DNA from: Butyrivibrio sp.
GTDB lineage: Bacteria; Bacillota; Clostridia; Lachnospirales; Lachnospiraceae
Length of the DNA stretch: 64,000 nt
NCBI RefSeq assembly: GCF_017433805.1
Contig: NZ_JAFRGN010000043.1
Span: forward strand, 1 to 64,000
Direction of reading: 5' to 3'
Of the stretch, positions 38,469 to 47,077 are shown one piece after another (within the stretch, counting starts at the first letter, position 1; each line of letters begins with the position of its first letter). The notes below the pieces were generated by a model, which was given only the letters and a program-made list of their open reading frames with translations, made no database searches and was not told where the DNA came from. Made by a program: the position numbers and the translations under genes.

Positions 38469-40988
38469 TTAAAATACAAATATTTTCTCTTTTTTGGCAT
38501 CGATTCTGAATACTATTTTATCAACAGTTTTACGGTCTTCTGTTATCTTAAGTGCAAGACCTTCGATAATAATTATAGTTCCGGCGAAGATCTGTTCTGT
38601 AACTACCGCTGTAGCTTTTCCGCCCTTCTCAACGTCTCCTTCAAGCTTTTCTTTCTTGGCTGACAGATACTTTATCTGCTGCTGTTTAATCGCAATCGCG
38701 GCATTGATCTTGATCTTAAGCTGCATAACCTGTGTGTTTCCAGAACCTATCTCCTGAAGCTTTTCTTTTTGCTTAAGCAGATTCTTAAGGTCTTCAGCCT
38801 CTCTGCTGATCTGCTTCTGTAATTCACTGTATTCTGCAAGAAGCGCAGTGTTTGCTCCAAGTGTGATTGTTGTCCTTGCTCCTGATACGTTTCCAATTTC
38901 AGCAGATTCAATTCCTATGAGGCTATAGGCCGTTCCACCGTATATAACACCCTGGCGGCCAAAGGTCCTGATCATTCCCCTGGCCTCTATAGTGCAGTTA
39001 ATAAAATAGTTCGATGAGATATTGTTTCCCTTGATTGTAACTCCATCAAAGAACTTAGCTGTTATATCGCCTTTTGCTGTTATCGAGCCTCTGTTAGGAC
39101 AGGTTGCACCACCTGCTATCACAACATTACACTTACTCTCTATTTCAGAGCTTTCCATGTGTCCGCCGATGATAATATCACCTGTAGCATGAATCTCACT
39201 GCCAGCATGGACATCACCCCTGATGAATACTACTCCATCGTAATTTATCTTATTATCAGTGATCTTGACTTCAGACATTATCAATATCTTCTTGATATAG
39301 ATATCGCCCTCTTCCACACTGATAGCGCCACCGTACTTGGCTACATAGGTAACCCTGTCGGTCATGATCATGAATCCATCGCCCTTTAAAATAGGCACTT
39401 CCTTACCGTTTTGCGCTTTTACTATCTCGCCGTAAATATTGAATCCATCAACGCCTTTTGTGGCCTTGTGGTATAATGCCAGTTTATCTCCTACCTTTAC
39501 CTGCTCTATCTCTTCAATGTTTGAAAAGTCAATGTTACCTTCTTCATCAACCTTGATCTCATTATTCTTTTCATAGTCAAAAAAGTATTCGTAATAGCCA
39601 TCTTTGCCATTGATCACTTCTTTACCCTGTGCAGCAAGATATTTTTTCTTAGGCTCAGGGTTGGCAATAGCATCCTTGATAACTTTTCTATCTATACCGC
39701 TTCTTATCTTGAGCTTAAAAAAGAGCGTCATAATGGCATCTTCGGTATAATTTATTCCGTCTCTTCTAAGAGGAAGCATTAACCAGCATTTCATTTTATC
39801 TTCGGAAACAGAGATATACTGGTCTCTATTTTCGAGCATATCAGATAAAAGAGCCGTCTGATCTGATACGCCTCCAGTTCTGTCAAGGATACTTCCTTCC
39901 AGAGAATCATCAGCAATAACATTCTGCAACTCTCCAGACAGTATCTTTTTTCTGATGCGATACATATCCTTGGCTGTATACATCATTGAAGAATATTTAG
40001 ATACATCAAGACTCGCTTCAATACCAAGCCTTATTTCACGCATCTGATCAGCCTGATATAATGGCTTACAGTATGGTGTTACATCTATCTGATGCTCCAG
40101 TCCCAGACGCATTTCGCGCATCTGCATCCAGTTAAAGGCAACATCAGCATACTTACCTACATCTATTCCCTCTTCCAGACCAAGTCTTATCTCTTTGATC
40201 GCTTCACCTCGCATATCAGCGGTCATGAAATCGTCGATAGGAAGATTCTTCTTAAGCGCCAGTCTTATCTGTTCAAGCTGTTCAGCATCAAAAAGTCTTT
40301 TAACATATCCATCAATATTAACGCCGTCCTTATGAGCCTGATGCATTTCTTCCAATATACTGGCTGTATATCTGCGAATGTCGGACTCTGTAAAGAAAAG
40401 TCCATCTTCAGCACTCTTTCTGGCAGCCCTCATCTTCATATATGGAATATCCAGCATCGCATAAGGAGAGATGTCAATACCTGCCTGTAGGCCCTTCCTG
40501 ATTTCCCTCATCTGAAGAGAATCGAATGCCGGATCCTGGAAAAAGATAATAGGCACACTATTATCCTTGGCAAGTCCATGTCTTATTTCTCTCATCTGAT
40601 CAGCCAGATACACCTTTTTGGCATAAACAGATACATCGAGTCCATCAACAATTCCTCTTCTTATCTGATAAAGCTGCTGATTATCAAAGCCTTTCTCTCG
40701 ATACTCAGACATATCTATGCCCTGAGACATTTCAAGGCGCATTTCTTCCATATCCGTCCAGGAAAGCTTAGGATTCAGATACTTATTTACATCAACATTT
40801 TTATCCTCAAGGCCTTTTCTTATCTCAGCAAGCTGGAGCGCATTAAAACCAAGGCTACGCAGCTTTTCAACATTAGCGCCCAGCCCCTTACATAATTCCA
40901 ACTCTTTTTCCAGAGCGATTTCACTTAACGATTCGAGTCCAGAATAGATATTCAATTCGTTAATAAGATCAATATCTTCGATATCCAT
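38469..40988 (-). CDS. FapA (DUF342)-type protein with N-terminal QMREIR repeats
   Basis: An 839-residue cytosolic protein in two halves. Residues about 45-375 hold some twelve degenerate copies, spaced about 26-28 residues, of F-x3-QMREIRxGLExGIDVSxY (clear examples DSLQMREIRKGLQAGIDIS and QADQMREIRLGIEASLDVS). Residues about 400-839 are a FapA/DUF342 domain: a right-handed beta helix (VFIRGDVHAGSEIHATGDII) with an inserted coiled coil near the end. FapA proteins are widespread and linked to cell-surface or polar processes, without a fixed activity. ATG 40988 follows AAGGAG; a longer frame lacks a site. Confidence 0.82.
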   Translation of the reverse strand: MDIEDIDLINELNIYSGLESLSEIALEKELELCKGLGANVEKLRSLGFNALQLAEIRKGLEDKNVDVNKYLNPKLSWTDMEEMRLEMSQGIDMSEYREKGFDNQQLYQIRRGIVDGLDVSVYAKKVYLADQMREIRHGLAKDNSVPIIFFQDPAFDSLQMREIRKGLQAGIDISPYAMLDIPYMKMRAARKSAEDGLFFTESDIRRYTASILEEMHQAHKDGVNIDGYVKRLFDAEQLEQIRLALKKNLPIDDFMTADMRGEAIKEIRLGLEEGIDVGKYADVAFNWMQMREMRLGLEHQIDVTPYCKPLYQADQMREIRLGIEASLDVSKYSSMMYTAKDMYRIRKKILSGELQNVIADDSLEGSILDRTGGVSDQTALLSDMLENRDQYISVSEDKMKCWLMLPLRRDGINYTEDAIMTLFFKLKIRSGIDRKVIKDAIANPEPKKKYLAAQGKEVINGKDGYYEYFFDYEKNNEIKVDEEGNIDFSNIEEIEQVKVGDKLALYHKATKGVDGFNIYGEIVKAQNGKEVPILKGDGFMIMTDRVTYVAKYGGAISVEEGDIYIKKILIMSEVKITDNKINYDGVVFIRGDVHAGSEIHATGDIIIGGHMESSEIESKCNVVIAGGATCPNRGSITAKGDITAKFFDGVTIKGNNISSNYFINCTIEARGMIRTFGRQGVIYGGTAYSLIGIESAEIGNVSGARTTITLGANTALLAEYSELQKQISREAEDLKNLLKQKEKLQEIGSGNTQVMQLKIKINAAIAIKQQQIKYLSAKKEKLEGDVEKGGKATAVVTEQIFAGTIIIIEGLALKITEDRKTVDKIVFRIDAKKEKIFVF

Positions 40989-41078
40989 CAAACGCTCCTT
41001 CATTAAAATGGATACAGTATTACACAGTAATTTTATCACTATGTTGATTATCACTCAACGCTATATCGGAACACAAAA

Positions 41079-41108
41079 GCACCCTAGCCCGCATATAGAC
41101 TAGGGTGC
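41079..41108 (-). terminator. Chemoreceptor gene terminator
   Basis: Stem GCACCCTAG/CTAGGGTGC followed by TTTTGTG on the minus strand, 19 bases past the stop at 41127. Confidence 0.85.
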
Positions 41109-41126
41109 AGTATATTTATTAAGTTA

Positions 41127-42929
41127 TTATAAAGCAAATTTTGATACAAATTCCTGGAGTTCCTGCGCATTGTCAGCAAGTTTGTCTGATGCTTCCGCAA
41201 CTTCATGGGTAGAAGCTGTCTGCTCCTCTGATGCTGCCGATACATTCTGAGTTTCATCAGCAACATTTGTACTCATATCTTCAATCTTACGGATATTATC
41301 TGCGATTGTCTCTGTTCCATCAGACAACTGGCTTACAATCTCACTCATTCTCTCGGACTGTTCTGAGATTGAATATACCATGTCTACAATATTACTAAAG
41401 GTATTACCGGCTTCATTTACGGTCTCAGTACCCTCAACAACGTTCTGTGCTCCGACACGCATGGCTTCAACAGCCTCATCAGAATTCTTCATGATCTCAG
41501 CAATAAGCTCAGTAATCTTGGATGCAGCCTCATTAGACTGATCAGCCAATTTGCTTATCTCACTGGCTACTACCGCAAAGCCTTTACCCATTTCTCCCGC
41601 TCTTGCAGCCTCAATGCTGGCATTAAGAGACAAAAGATTTGTCTGGCTTGCAATCTCAGCAATAGTATCAACAAAGGTATCAATGTTCTTGAGTTGTTCT
41701 CCAAGAGCTTCTACGACAGTTGCTGTATTTTCAACAGATTCCTTGATAGAACCCATCATATTTGTAGCGTTGGTCATATCAGCAGCACCCTTGCTGGCCG
41801 CCTCATTAGTGCTTTTGATCATCTCAGTTGTTCTGCCAATAGCATCCTGGAATTCCTGCATGTTATTAACAAAGGTCTTGGTCTCTTCACTGGCACCTGC
41901 AACTGCCGTAATCTGTCCAGAACAGGACTCTGCAACATTAGTACAGGAATTGGCAACCATCTCACTGGCCTTTGCAGACTGTGAAGCACTTGCAGAAAGT
42001 TCTTCTGAAGCAGACGCAACATAAGCTGTTGTATCAGAAATCTTCATCATAAGGTCTCTGATATTTGTATGCATGAGATCAAGAGCAACAGCAATCTGGC
42101 CAATTTCATTCTTTTCTCTTGCAGGAAGCTTACGAACTTTATCCATTGCCTCTGTATCAGTAAAGTCATTATTGGACATACGAACCATCTGATCTGTAGC
42201 CAGTATAAGTGGGCTTGTAATTCTCTTACCCATATATACAGCGATAGCTATACCAATGATCAAAAGAATAATAGTAACAACAATACAGCTCGTGATAGTT
42301 TTGGACAGGGCTGCAGACGCATGCTCATTATATGTGGCAGTAAGGGTATCTATATAATCTACCCATACTCCGGTACCCATAACCCAGTCAAAAGGCTCAA
42401 AGTATGCCGTATAGTTTATCTTAGGCAAAGGTTCAGTCTCGTTTGGCTTGGCAAACATAAGGTTAGTGTATCCGCCACCATCCTGCATGCCATTCTTAAT
42501 CATTTCCTGAATAAAATAGGTTCCATTTGGATCTACACTATCCCATCTGGACTGACCTTCTGTGTCTCTTCCAAGAAGAACTACATTTACACCCTTAGAA
42601 GTATCAACCCAAAAATAGCCAGATCCGTCATTATACTTAAGCTCTCTAATAATATCTGCAGCTTCTTTCTGAGCTTCTTCCATGGTCATCTCACCAGCTA
42701 AGTATCTATCATACATTACCTGGCATATACTCATAGCTTCCTGAGTCTCGTTCTTGAGCTCAGTCATTATATCTTCCTTAAGTCTGCTCTGATAAGCTTC
42801 TGTCTGCGATGCGTTTGTACTGATAGTACTATAGATGTTGAACCCTGCAATAGATATGGCAGTGATCACAACAGCAAGAAAAATAGATCCAACGATAGGT
42901 AACATTAAAGAACCACGTTTTTTATCCAT
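41127..42929 (-). CDS. Methyl-accepting chemotaxis protein with single Cache domain
   Basis: A 600-residue receptor. Transmembrane segments at about 10-32 and 207-230 flank an extracytoplasmic sCache_2-type domain ([38 protein letters not shown]), which usually binds small organic acids. A HAMP segment and the signalling domain follow, with the conserved hairpin [19 protein letters not shown]. The C-terminus ([11 protein letters not shown]) has no CheR-binding pentapeptide. It is monocistronic and probably part of the motility regulon. Confidence 0.95.
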   Translation of the reverse strand: MDKKRGSLMLPIVGSIFLAVVITAISIAGFNIYSTISTNASQTEAYQSRLKEDIMTELKNETQEAMSICQVMYDRYLAGEMTMEEAQKEAADIIRELKYNDGSGYFWVDTSKGVNVVLLGRDTEGQSRWDSVDPNGTYFIQEMIKNGMQDGGGYTNLMFAKPNETEPLPKINYTAYFEPFDWVMGTGVWVDYIDTLTATYNEHASAALSKTITSCIVVTIILLIIGIAIAVYMGKRITSPLILATDQMVRMSNNDFTDTEAMDKVRKLPAREKNEIGQIAVALDLMHTNIRDLMMKISDTTAYVASASEELSASASQSAKASEMVANSCTNVAESCSGQITAVAGASEETKTFVNNMQEFQDAIGRTTEMIKSTNEAASKGAADMTNATNMMGSIKESVENTATVVEALGEQLKNIDTFVDTIAEIASQTNLLSLNASIEAARAGEMGKGFAVVASEISKLADQSNEAASKITELIAEIMKNSDEAVEAMRVGAQNVVEGTETVNEAGNTFSNIVDMVYSISEQSERMSEIVSQLSDGTETIADNIRKIEDMSTNVADETQNVSAASEEQTASTHEVAEASDKLADNAQELQEFVSKFAL

Positions 42930-42960
42930 AATGACTATCCTTCCCCGATACTTTAACGAT

Positions 42961-42968
42961 ATATCGGC
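42961..42968 (-). promoter_or_regulatory. Sigma-28-like -10 element before the chemoreceptor
   Basis: GCCGATAT on the minus strand, seven of eight to the motility -10 consensus, 31 bases before the ATG. The expected -35 at N11 is weak; TAAA occurs only seven bases upstream. Offered as a candidate because chemoreceptor genes are usual sigma-28 targets. Confidence 0.4.
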
Positions 42969-43047
42969 ATCTACCTTTAGAATATATCACACTTCAAAGT
43001 ATTAAAACTTAGGAAAAAACAAATATATTATTAAGAAAAAATAAAGA

Positions 43048-43082
43048 AAAAAAAGAGCTAGAACCCTTCTGGATTCTAGCCC
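43048..43082 (-). terminator. ppdK terminator
   Basis: Stem GGGCTAGAATCC/GGGTTCTAGCTC with loop AGAA and eight Ts after it on the minus strand, 25 bases past the stop. Confidence 0.9.
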
Positions 43083-43106
43083 TTTATTAAAGTCTAACTA
43101 AACAAA

Positions 43107-45953
43107 TTAGTTCTTCTTGTTCTCGTTGTAAGCTCTCTTAGCTTCCTCGAGACCAGCCTTAAGACCAGCGAGACCAGCCTTAGCAACCTCTGCAGATGTC
43201 TCTGCGAGCTCCTTAGCGATTACCTGAGCCTTCTCAGCAGCTTCCTTAAGCTTCTCCTTTGTCTCGTCATCTACGAATGCCTTTGTAGCATCCTCGCACT
43301 TGTCGCACTTCTTAGCAGCCTTCTCAGCGATAGCAGCCTGAGCAGCAGCAAGTCTAGCAACAGGTACACGGAATGGTGAGCATGATACATAGTCAAGGCC
43401 AATCTTGTGGCAGAACTCAACTGATGAAGGATCTCCACCGTGCTCTCCGCAGATACCAACGTGAAGTGATGGGTTAACTGGCTTACCAAGCTTGAGAGAC
43501 ATCTCCATAAGCTTACCAACACCTGTCTGGTCAAGCTTAGCAAATGGATCGTTCTCGAAGATCTTTGTATCATAGTAAGCATTGAGGAACTTACCAGCAT
43601 CATCACGTGAGAAACCGAATGTCATCTGTGTAAGGTCGTTTGTACCGAAGCAGAAGAAGTCAGCTTCCTTAGCGATCTCATCAGCTGTAAGAGCAGCTCT
43701 TGGGATCTCGATCATTGTACCAACTTCATACTCAAGCTTAGCGCCTGCAGCAGCGATCTCAGCATCAGCTGTCTCAACAACTACCTTCTTAACATACTTA
43801 AGCTCCTTAACCTCACATACAAGAGGAATCATGATTTCAGGCTTAACGTTCCAATCAGCATGTGCCTTCTGAACTTCAAGAGCTGCACGGATAACAGCCT
43901 TAGTCTGCATCTTAGCAATTTCAGGATATGTAACTGCAAGACGGCATCCTCTGTGACCCATCATAGGGTTGAACTCGTGAAGTGAGTTAATGATAGCCTT
44001 GATCTCGTCAACGCTCTTGTTCTTTGCGTCAGCAAGCTTCTTGATCTCGTCCTCTGTTGTAGGTACGAACTCGTGAAGTGGTGGATCAAGGAATCTGATT
44101 GTAACAGGGCATCCCTCAAGAGCCTCATAAAGAGCCTTGAAGTCGTTCTGCTGGTAAGGAAGAATCTTCTCAAGAGCAGCTTCTCTCTCTTCTACTGTAT
44201 CTGAGCAGATCATCTCACGGAATGCAGCAATTCTGTCTTCCTCGAAGAACATGTGCTCTGTACGGCAAAGACCAATACCCTCAGCGCCAAGCTCTCTAGC
44301 CTTCTTAGCATCAGCAGGTGTATCAGCGTTTGTACGAACCTTAAGCTTTCTGAACTCATCAGCCCAAGCCATGATACGTCCGAACTCACCAGCGATCTGA
44401 GCGTCAACTGTTGCGATCTGACCATCATAGATGTTACCTGTTGTACCATCGATTGAAATGAAGTCTCCCTCGTGGAACTCTTTGCCACCAAGTGTGAACT
44501 TCTTGTTCTCTTCGTCCATGTTGATATCGCCACAACCAGATACGCAGCACTCACCCATACCACGAGCAACTACGGCAGCGTGTGATGTCATACCACCACG
44601 AACTGTAAGGATACCCTGAGCAGCCTTCATACCTGTGATATCTTCTGGAGATGTCTCAAGTCTTACAAGAACTACCTTCTCTCCTCTTGCAGCCCAATCA
44701 ACAGCGTCATCAGCTGTGAATACGATCTTACCGCAAGCAGCTCCAGGTGATGCACCAAGACCCTTTCCGATAGGTGTTGCAGCCTTAAGAGCAGCAGCAT
44801 CAAACTGTGGGTGAAGAAGTGTATCAAGGTTTCTAGGATCGATCATTGCTACAGCTTCTTCTGGAGTCTTGTGTCCCTCATCAACGAGATCGCAAGCAAT
44901 CTTAAGAGCAGCAGGAGCTGTTCTCTTACCGTTACGGCACTGAAGCATATAGAGCTTCTTGTTCTCAACAGTGAACTCCATATCCTGCATGTCATGATAG
45001 TGGTTCTCAAGAGTCTCACAAACCTTGATGAACTCTGCGTATGCTTCTGGGAACTCCTTCTCCATCTGAGCGATTGGCATAGGTGTACGAACACCAGCAA
45101 CTACGTCCTCACCCTGAGCGTTGATAAGGAACTCACCCATAAGCTTATTCTCACCTGTTGCAGGGTCACGTGTGAATGCAACACCTGTACCAGACTCATT
45201 ATTAAGGTTACCGAATACCATAGGCATTACGTTAACAGCTGTTCCCCATGAATATGGGATATCGTTATCACGACGATATACGTTAGCACGAGGGTTATCC
45301 CATGAACGGAATACAGCCTCGATAGCAAGCTTAAGCTGCTCTACTGGATCTGAAGGGAAGTCCTTGCCAAGCTGATTCTTGTACTCAGCCTTGAACTGCT
45401 CTGCAAGCTCCTTAAGGTCAGCTGCTGTAAGGTCAACGTCAAACTTAACACCCTTCTTCTCTTTCATTGCATCGATAAGCTGCTCGAAGTACTTCTTACC
45501 AACTTCCATAACAACGTCTGAGAACATCTGGATGAAACGACGATATGAATCATATACGAAACGCTCGAATGCAGGATCAGGATTACCCTTGATCATTGCT
45601 GCAACTACGTCATCATTAAGACCAAGGTTGAGGATTGTATCCATCATACCAGGCATTGATGCACGAGCACCTGAACGAACTGATACAAGAAGTGGATTCT
45701 GAAGATCGCCAAACTTCTTGCCGTTAATCTCCTCCATTTTCTTAACGCCTTCCATAGCCTGAGCCATGATCTCGTCGTTGATCTTACGACCATCCTCGTA
45801 ATACTGTGTGCAGGCCTCTGTTGTGATTGTGAAGCCCTGTGGTACTGGAAGGCCAATGCTTGTCATCTCTGCAAGGTTAGCACCCTTACCACCGAGAAGG
45901 TTACGCATTGTCATGTTACCTTCGCTGAACATATAAACCCACTTGTTCGCCAT
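43107..45953 (-). CDS. ppdK: Pyruvate, phosphate dikinase with C-terminal extension
   Basis: Interconverts pyruvate, ATP and phosphate with phosphoenolpyruvate, AMP and pyrophosphate; a key glycolytic or gluconeogenic enzyme in many Lachnospiraceae. N-terminal ATP-binding domain (GGKGANLAEM), the swivelling domain with catalytic His in GGMTSHAAVVARG, and the PEP/pyruvate barrel with GICGEHGGD and SCSPFRVPVARLAAAQA. After that usual end (about residue 875) come about 70 extra residues: AAKKCDKCEDATKAF, then a helical Ala/Lys/Glu tail. ATG 45953 has AAAGG upstream. A leader hairpin (45969-45991) lies just before it. Favoured codon use suggests high expression. Confidence 0.95.
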   Translation of the reverse strand: MANKWVYMFSEGNMTMRNLLGGKGANLAEMTSIGLPVPQGFTITTEACTQYYEDGRKINDEIMAQAMEGVKKMEEINGKKFGDLQNPLLVSVRSGARASMPGMMDTILNLGLNDDVVAAMIKGNPDPAFERFVYDSYRRFIQMFSDVVMEVGKKYFEQLIDAMKEKKGVKFDVDLTAADLKELAEQFKAEYKNQLGKDFPSDPVEQLKLAIEAVFRSWDNPRANVYRRDNDIPYSWGTAVNVMPMVFGNLNNESGTGVAFTRDPATGENKLMGEFLINAQGEDVVAGVRTPMPIAQMEKEFPEAYAEFIKVCETLENHYHDMQDMEFTVENKKLYMLQCRNGKRTAPAALKIACDLVDEGHKTPEEAVAMIDPRNLDTLLHPQFDAAALKAATPIGKGLGASPGAACGKIVFTADDAVDWAARGEKVVLVRLETSPEDITGMKAAQGILTVRGGMTSHAAVVARGMGECCVSGCGDINMDEENKKFTLGGKEFHEGDFISIDGTTGNIYDGQIATVDAQIAGEFGRIMAWADEFRKLKVRTNADTPADAKKARELGAEGIGLCRTEHMFFEEDRIAAFREMICSDTVEEREAALEKILPYQQNDFKALYEALEGCPVTIRFLDPPLHEFVPTTEDEIKKLADAKNKSVDEIKAIINSLHEFNPMMGHRGCRLAVTYPEIAKMQTKAVIRAALEVQKAHADWNVKPEIMIPLVCEVKELKYVKKVVVETADAEIAAAGAKLEYEVGTMIEIPRAALTADEIAKEADFFCFGTNDLTQMTFGFSRDDAGKFLNAYYDTKIFENDPFAKLDQTGVGKLMEMSLKLGKPVNPSLHVGICGEHGGDPSSVEFCHKIGLDYVSCSPFRVPVARLAAAQAAIAEKAAKKCDKCEDATKAFVDDETKEKLKEAAEKAQVIAKELAETSAEVAKAGLAGLKAGLEEAKRAYNENKKN

Positions 45954-45968
45954 GTTTTCTACCTTTCC

Positions 45969-45991
45969 TGTCGCTCCTCTAAAAAGCGACA
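45969..45991 (-). promoter_or_regulatory. Leader hairpin upstream of ppdK
   Basis: TGTCGCT and AGCGACA arms with a nine-base loop, ending 16 bases before the ATG and just ahead of the AAAGG ribosome site. It may stabilise the abundant ppdK message; no ligand-binding class is recognised. Confidence 0.4.
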
Positions 45992-46022
45992 CCTTTCAAT
46001 ATTGTGCATTATTTATATATAA

Positions 46023-46922
46023 TCACATTTTGGGCCCATTCAAAGGAATGAAGCTATCAAATATGAATATATCGAAATTCTTGCGAGCGCGCTCAAGATC
46101 TTCCTCGCTCTTGATAGTCCAGGCAGCGGCAACGTTGCCATATACGCGTCTGCAAATTCTTCTGGACAGGTTACTTGCGTACTTGTGATTGTAAGCAACA
46201 AAGTCCGGTCTGGTAATACAGTTAAATAACAGATTAGTAAGAATAAAATACAAAGGTCCCTTGAACTCCTCAGGCTTGTCCTTGTGGAATTCATCTGAGA
46301 GCTGGCCTCTGAAAACCTCTGGCCTGTTCTTCCTATACCATCTGACACCCAATGGATTAAAGGATTCTATACAGTAAACTCCCTTGTAGTTACTAAGGAG
46401 TGCATCCACTTTTGGACAAACTGACAAATCTTTTAATTCTATTTTGAGTTCGACGATAAGAGGAATTGTACCATTTACCATTTTGAGAAACTCCTCAAAT
46501 GTTGGGATTTTCTCATCAGAATCAAGTAAATGAAACTCTAATAGTTCCTCGTACGTATAATCGATTACTTTGCCTTTTACTCCAAGGCTTCCATCTGGGT
46601 TTCTTACTGCATCTGCAGGAATCTGACCCTCTGGATATCTGGCAATCCTTGCCAATGTAAAATCGTGGAAAATAACTGGAACCCCATCCTTGGTAAGCTG
46701 AACATCACATTCGATGCCGTATCCAGCCTCTACAGCCTTTCTGAAGGCTGCCATTGAATTCTCAGGTGCATCGCTCCTATTGTCATGTAGTCCCCTATGA
46801 GCATAAAGCACCCTGGTAAATGGTTCTCTAGAAGGTTTGTTCACCAATCTAGGCATAATCATAAGCATGTAGACCACGCATATAATAAGAATAATTAAGC
46901 CAACAATCTTAAGAACTAACAT
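46023..46922 (-). CDS. Glycerophosphodiester phosphodiesterase, membrane-anchored
   Basis: A 299-residue enzyme that hydrolyses glycerophosphodiesters. One N-terminal membrane helix (LVLKIVGLIILIICVVYMLM) is followed by the GDPD barrel: AHRGLHDN, APENSMAAFRKAV, GIECDVQLTKDGVPVIFHD (metal and catalytic residues) and LIVELK. ATG 46922 is near a GGGAAG stretch; a TTG at 46943 has no ribosome site. It ends 70 bases before ppdK with no terminator seen. Confidence 0.88.
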   Translation of the reverse strand: MLVLKIVGLIILIICVVYMLMIMPRLVNKPSREPFTRVLYAHRGLHDNRSDAPENSMAAFRKAVEAGYGIECDVQLTKDGVPVIFHDFTLARIARYPEGQIPADAVRNPDGSLGVKGKVIDYTYEELLEFHLLDSDEKIPTFEEFLKMVNGTIPLIVELKIELKDLSVCPKVDALLSNYKGVYCIESFNPLGVRWYRKNRPEVFRGQLSDEFHKDKPEEFKGPLYFILTNLLFNCITRPDFVAYNHKYASNLSRRICRRVYGNVAAAWTIKSEEDLERARKNFDIFIFDSFIPLNGPKM

Positions 46923-46988
46923 CAAACCACTTCCCAAATTCAATATACTGACAAACGTTAAAATTCTAACGGAGTTTGTCCGCTAAAT

Positions 46989-47017
46989 ATTTTACAGCCT
47001 TAATCCGTATTACGCAA
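46989..47017 (-). promoter_or_regulatory. Promoter of the GDPD gene
   Basis: On the minus strand TTGCGT, 17 bases, TAAAAT, 67 bases before the chosen ATG. A small hairpin-forming stretch (GACAAAC to GTTTGTC, about 46952-46980) lies between promoter and gene. Confidence 0.55.
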
Positions 47018-47077
47018 CTAAATTTTCTATGAATTACGAATATTAGATATAGATATGAAATATTATATTAAACACCT

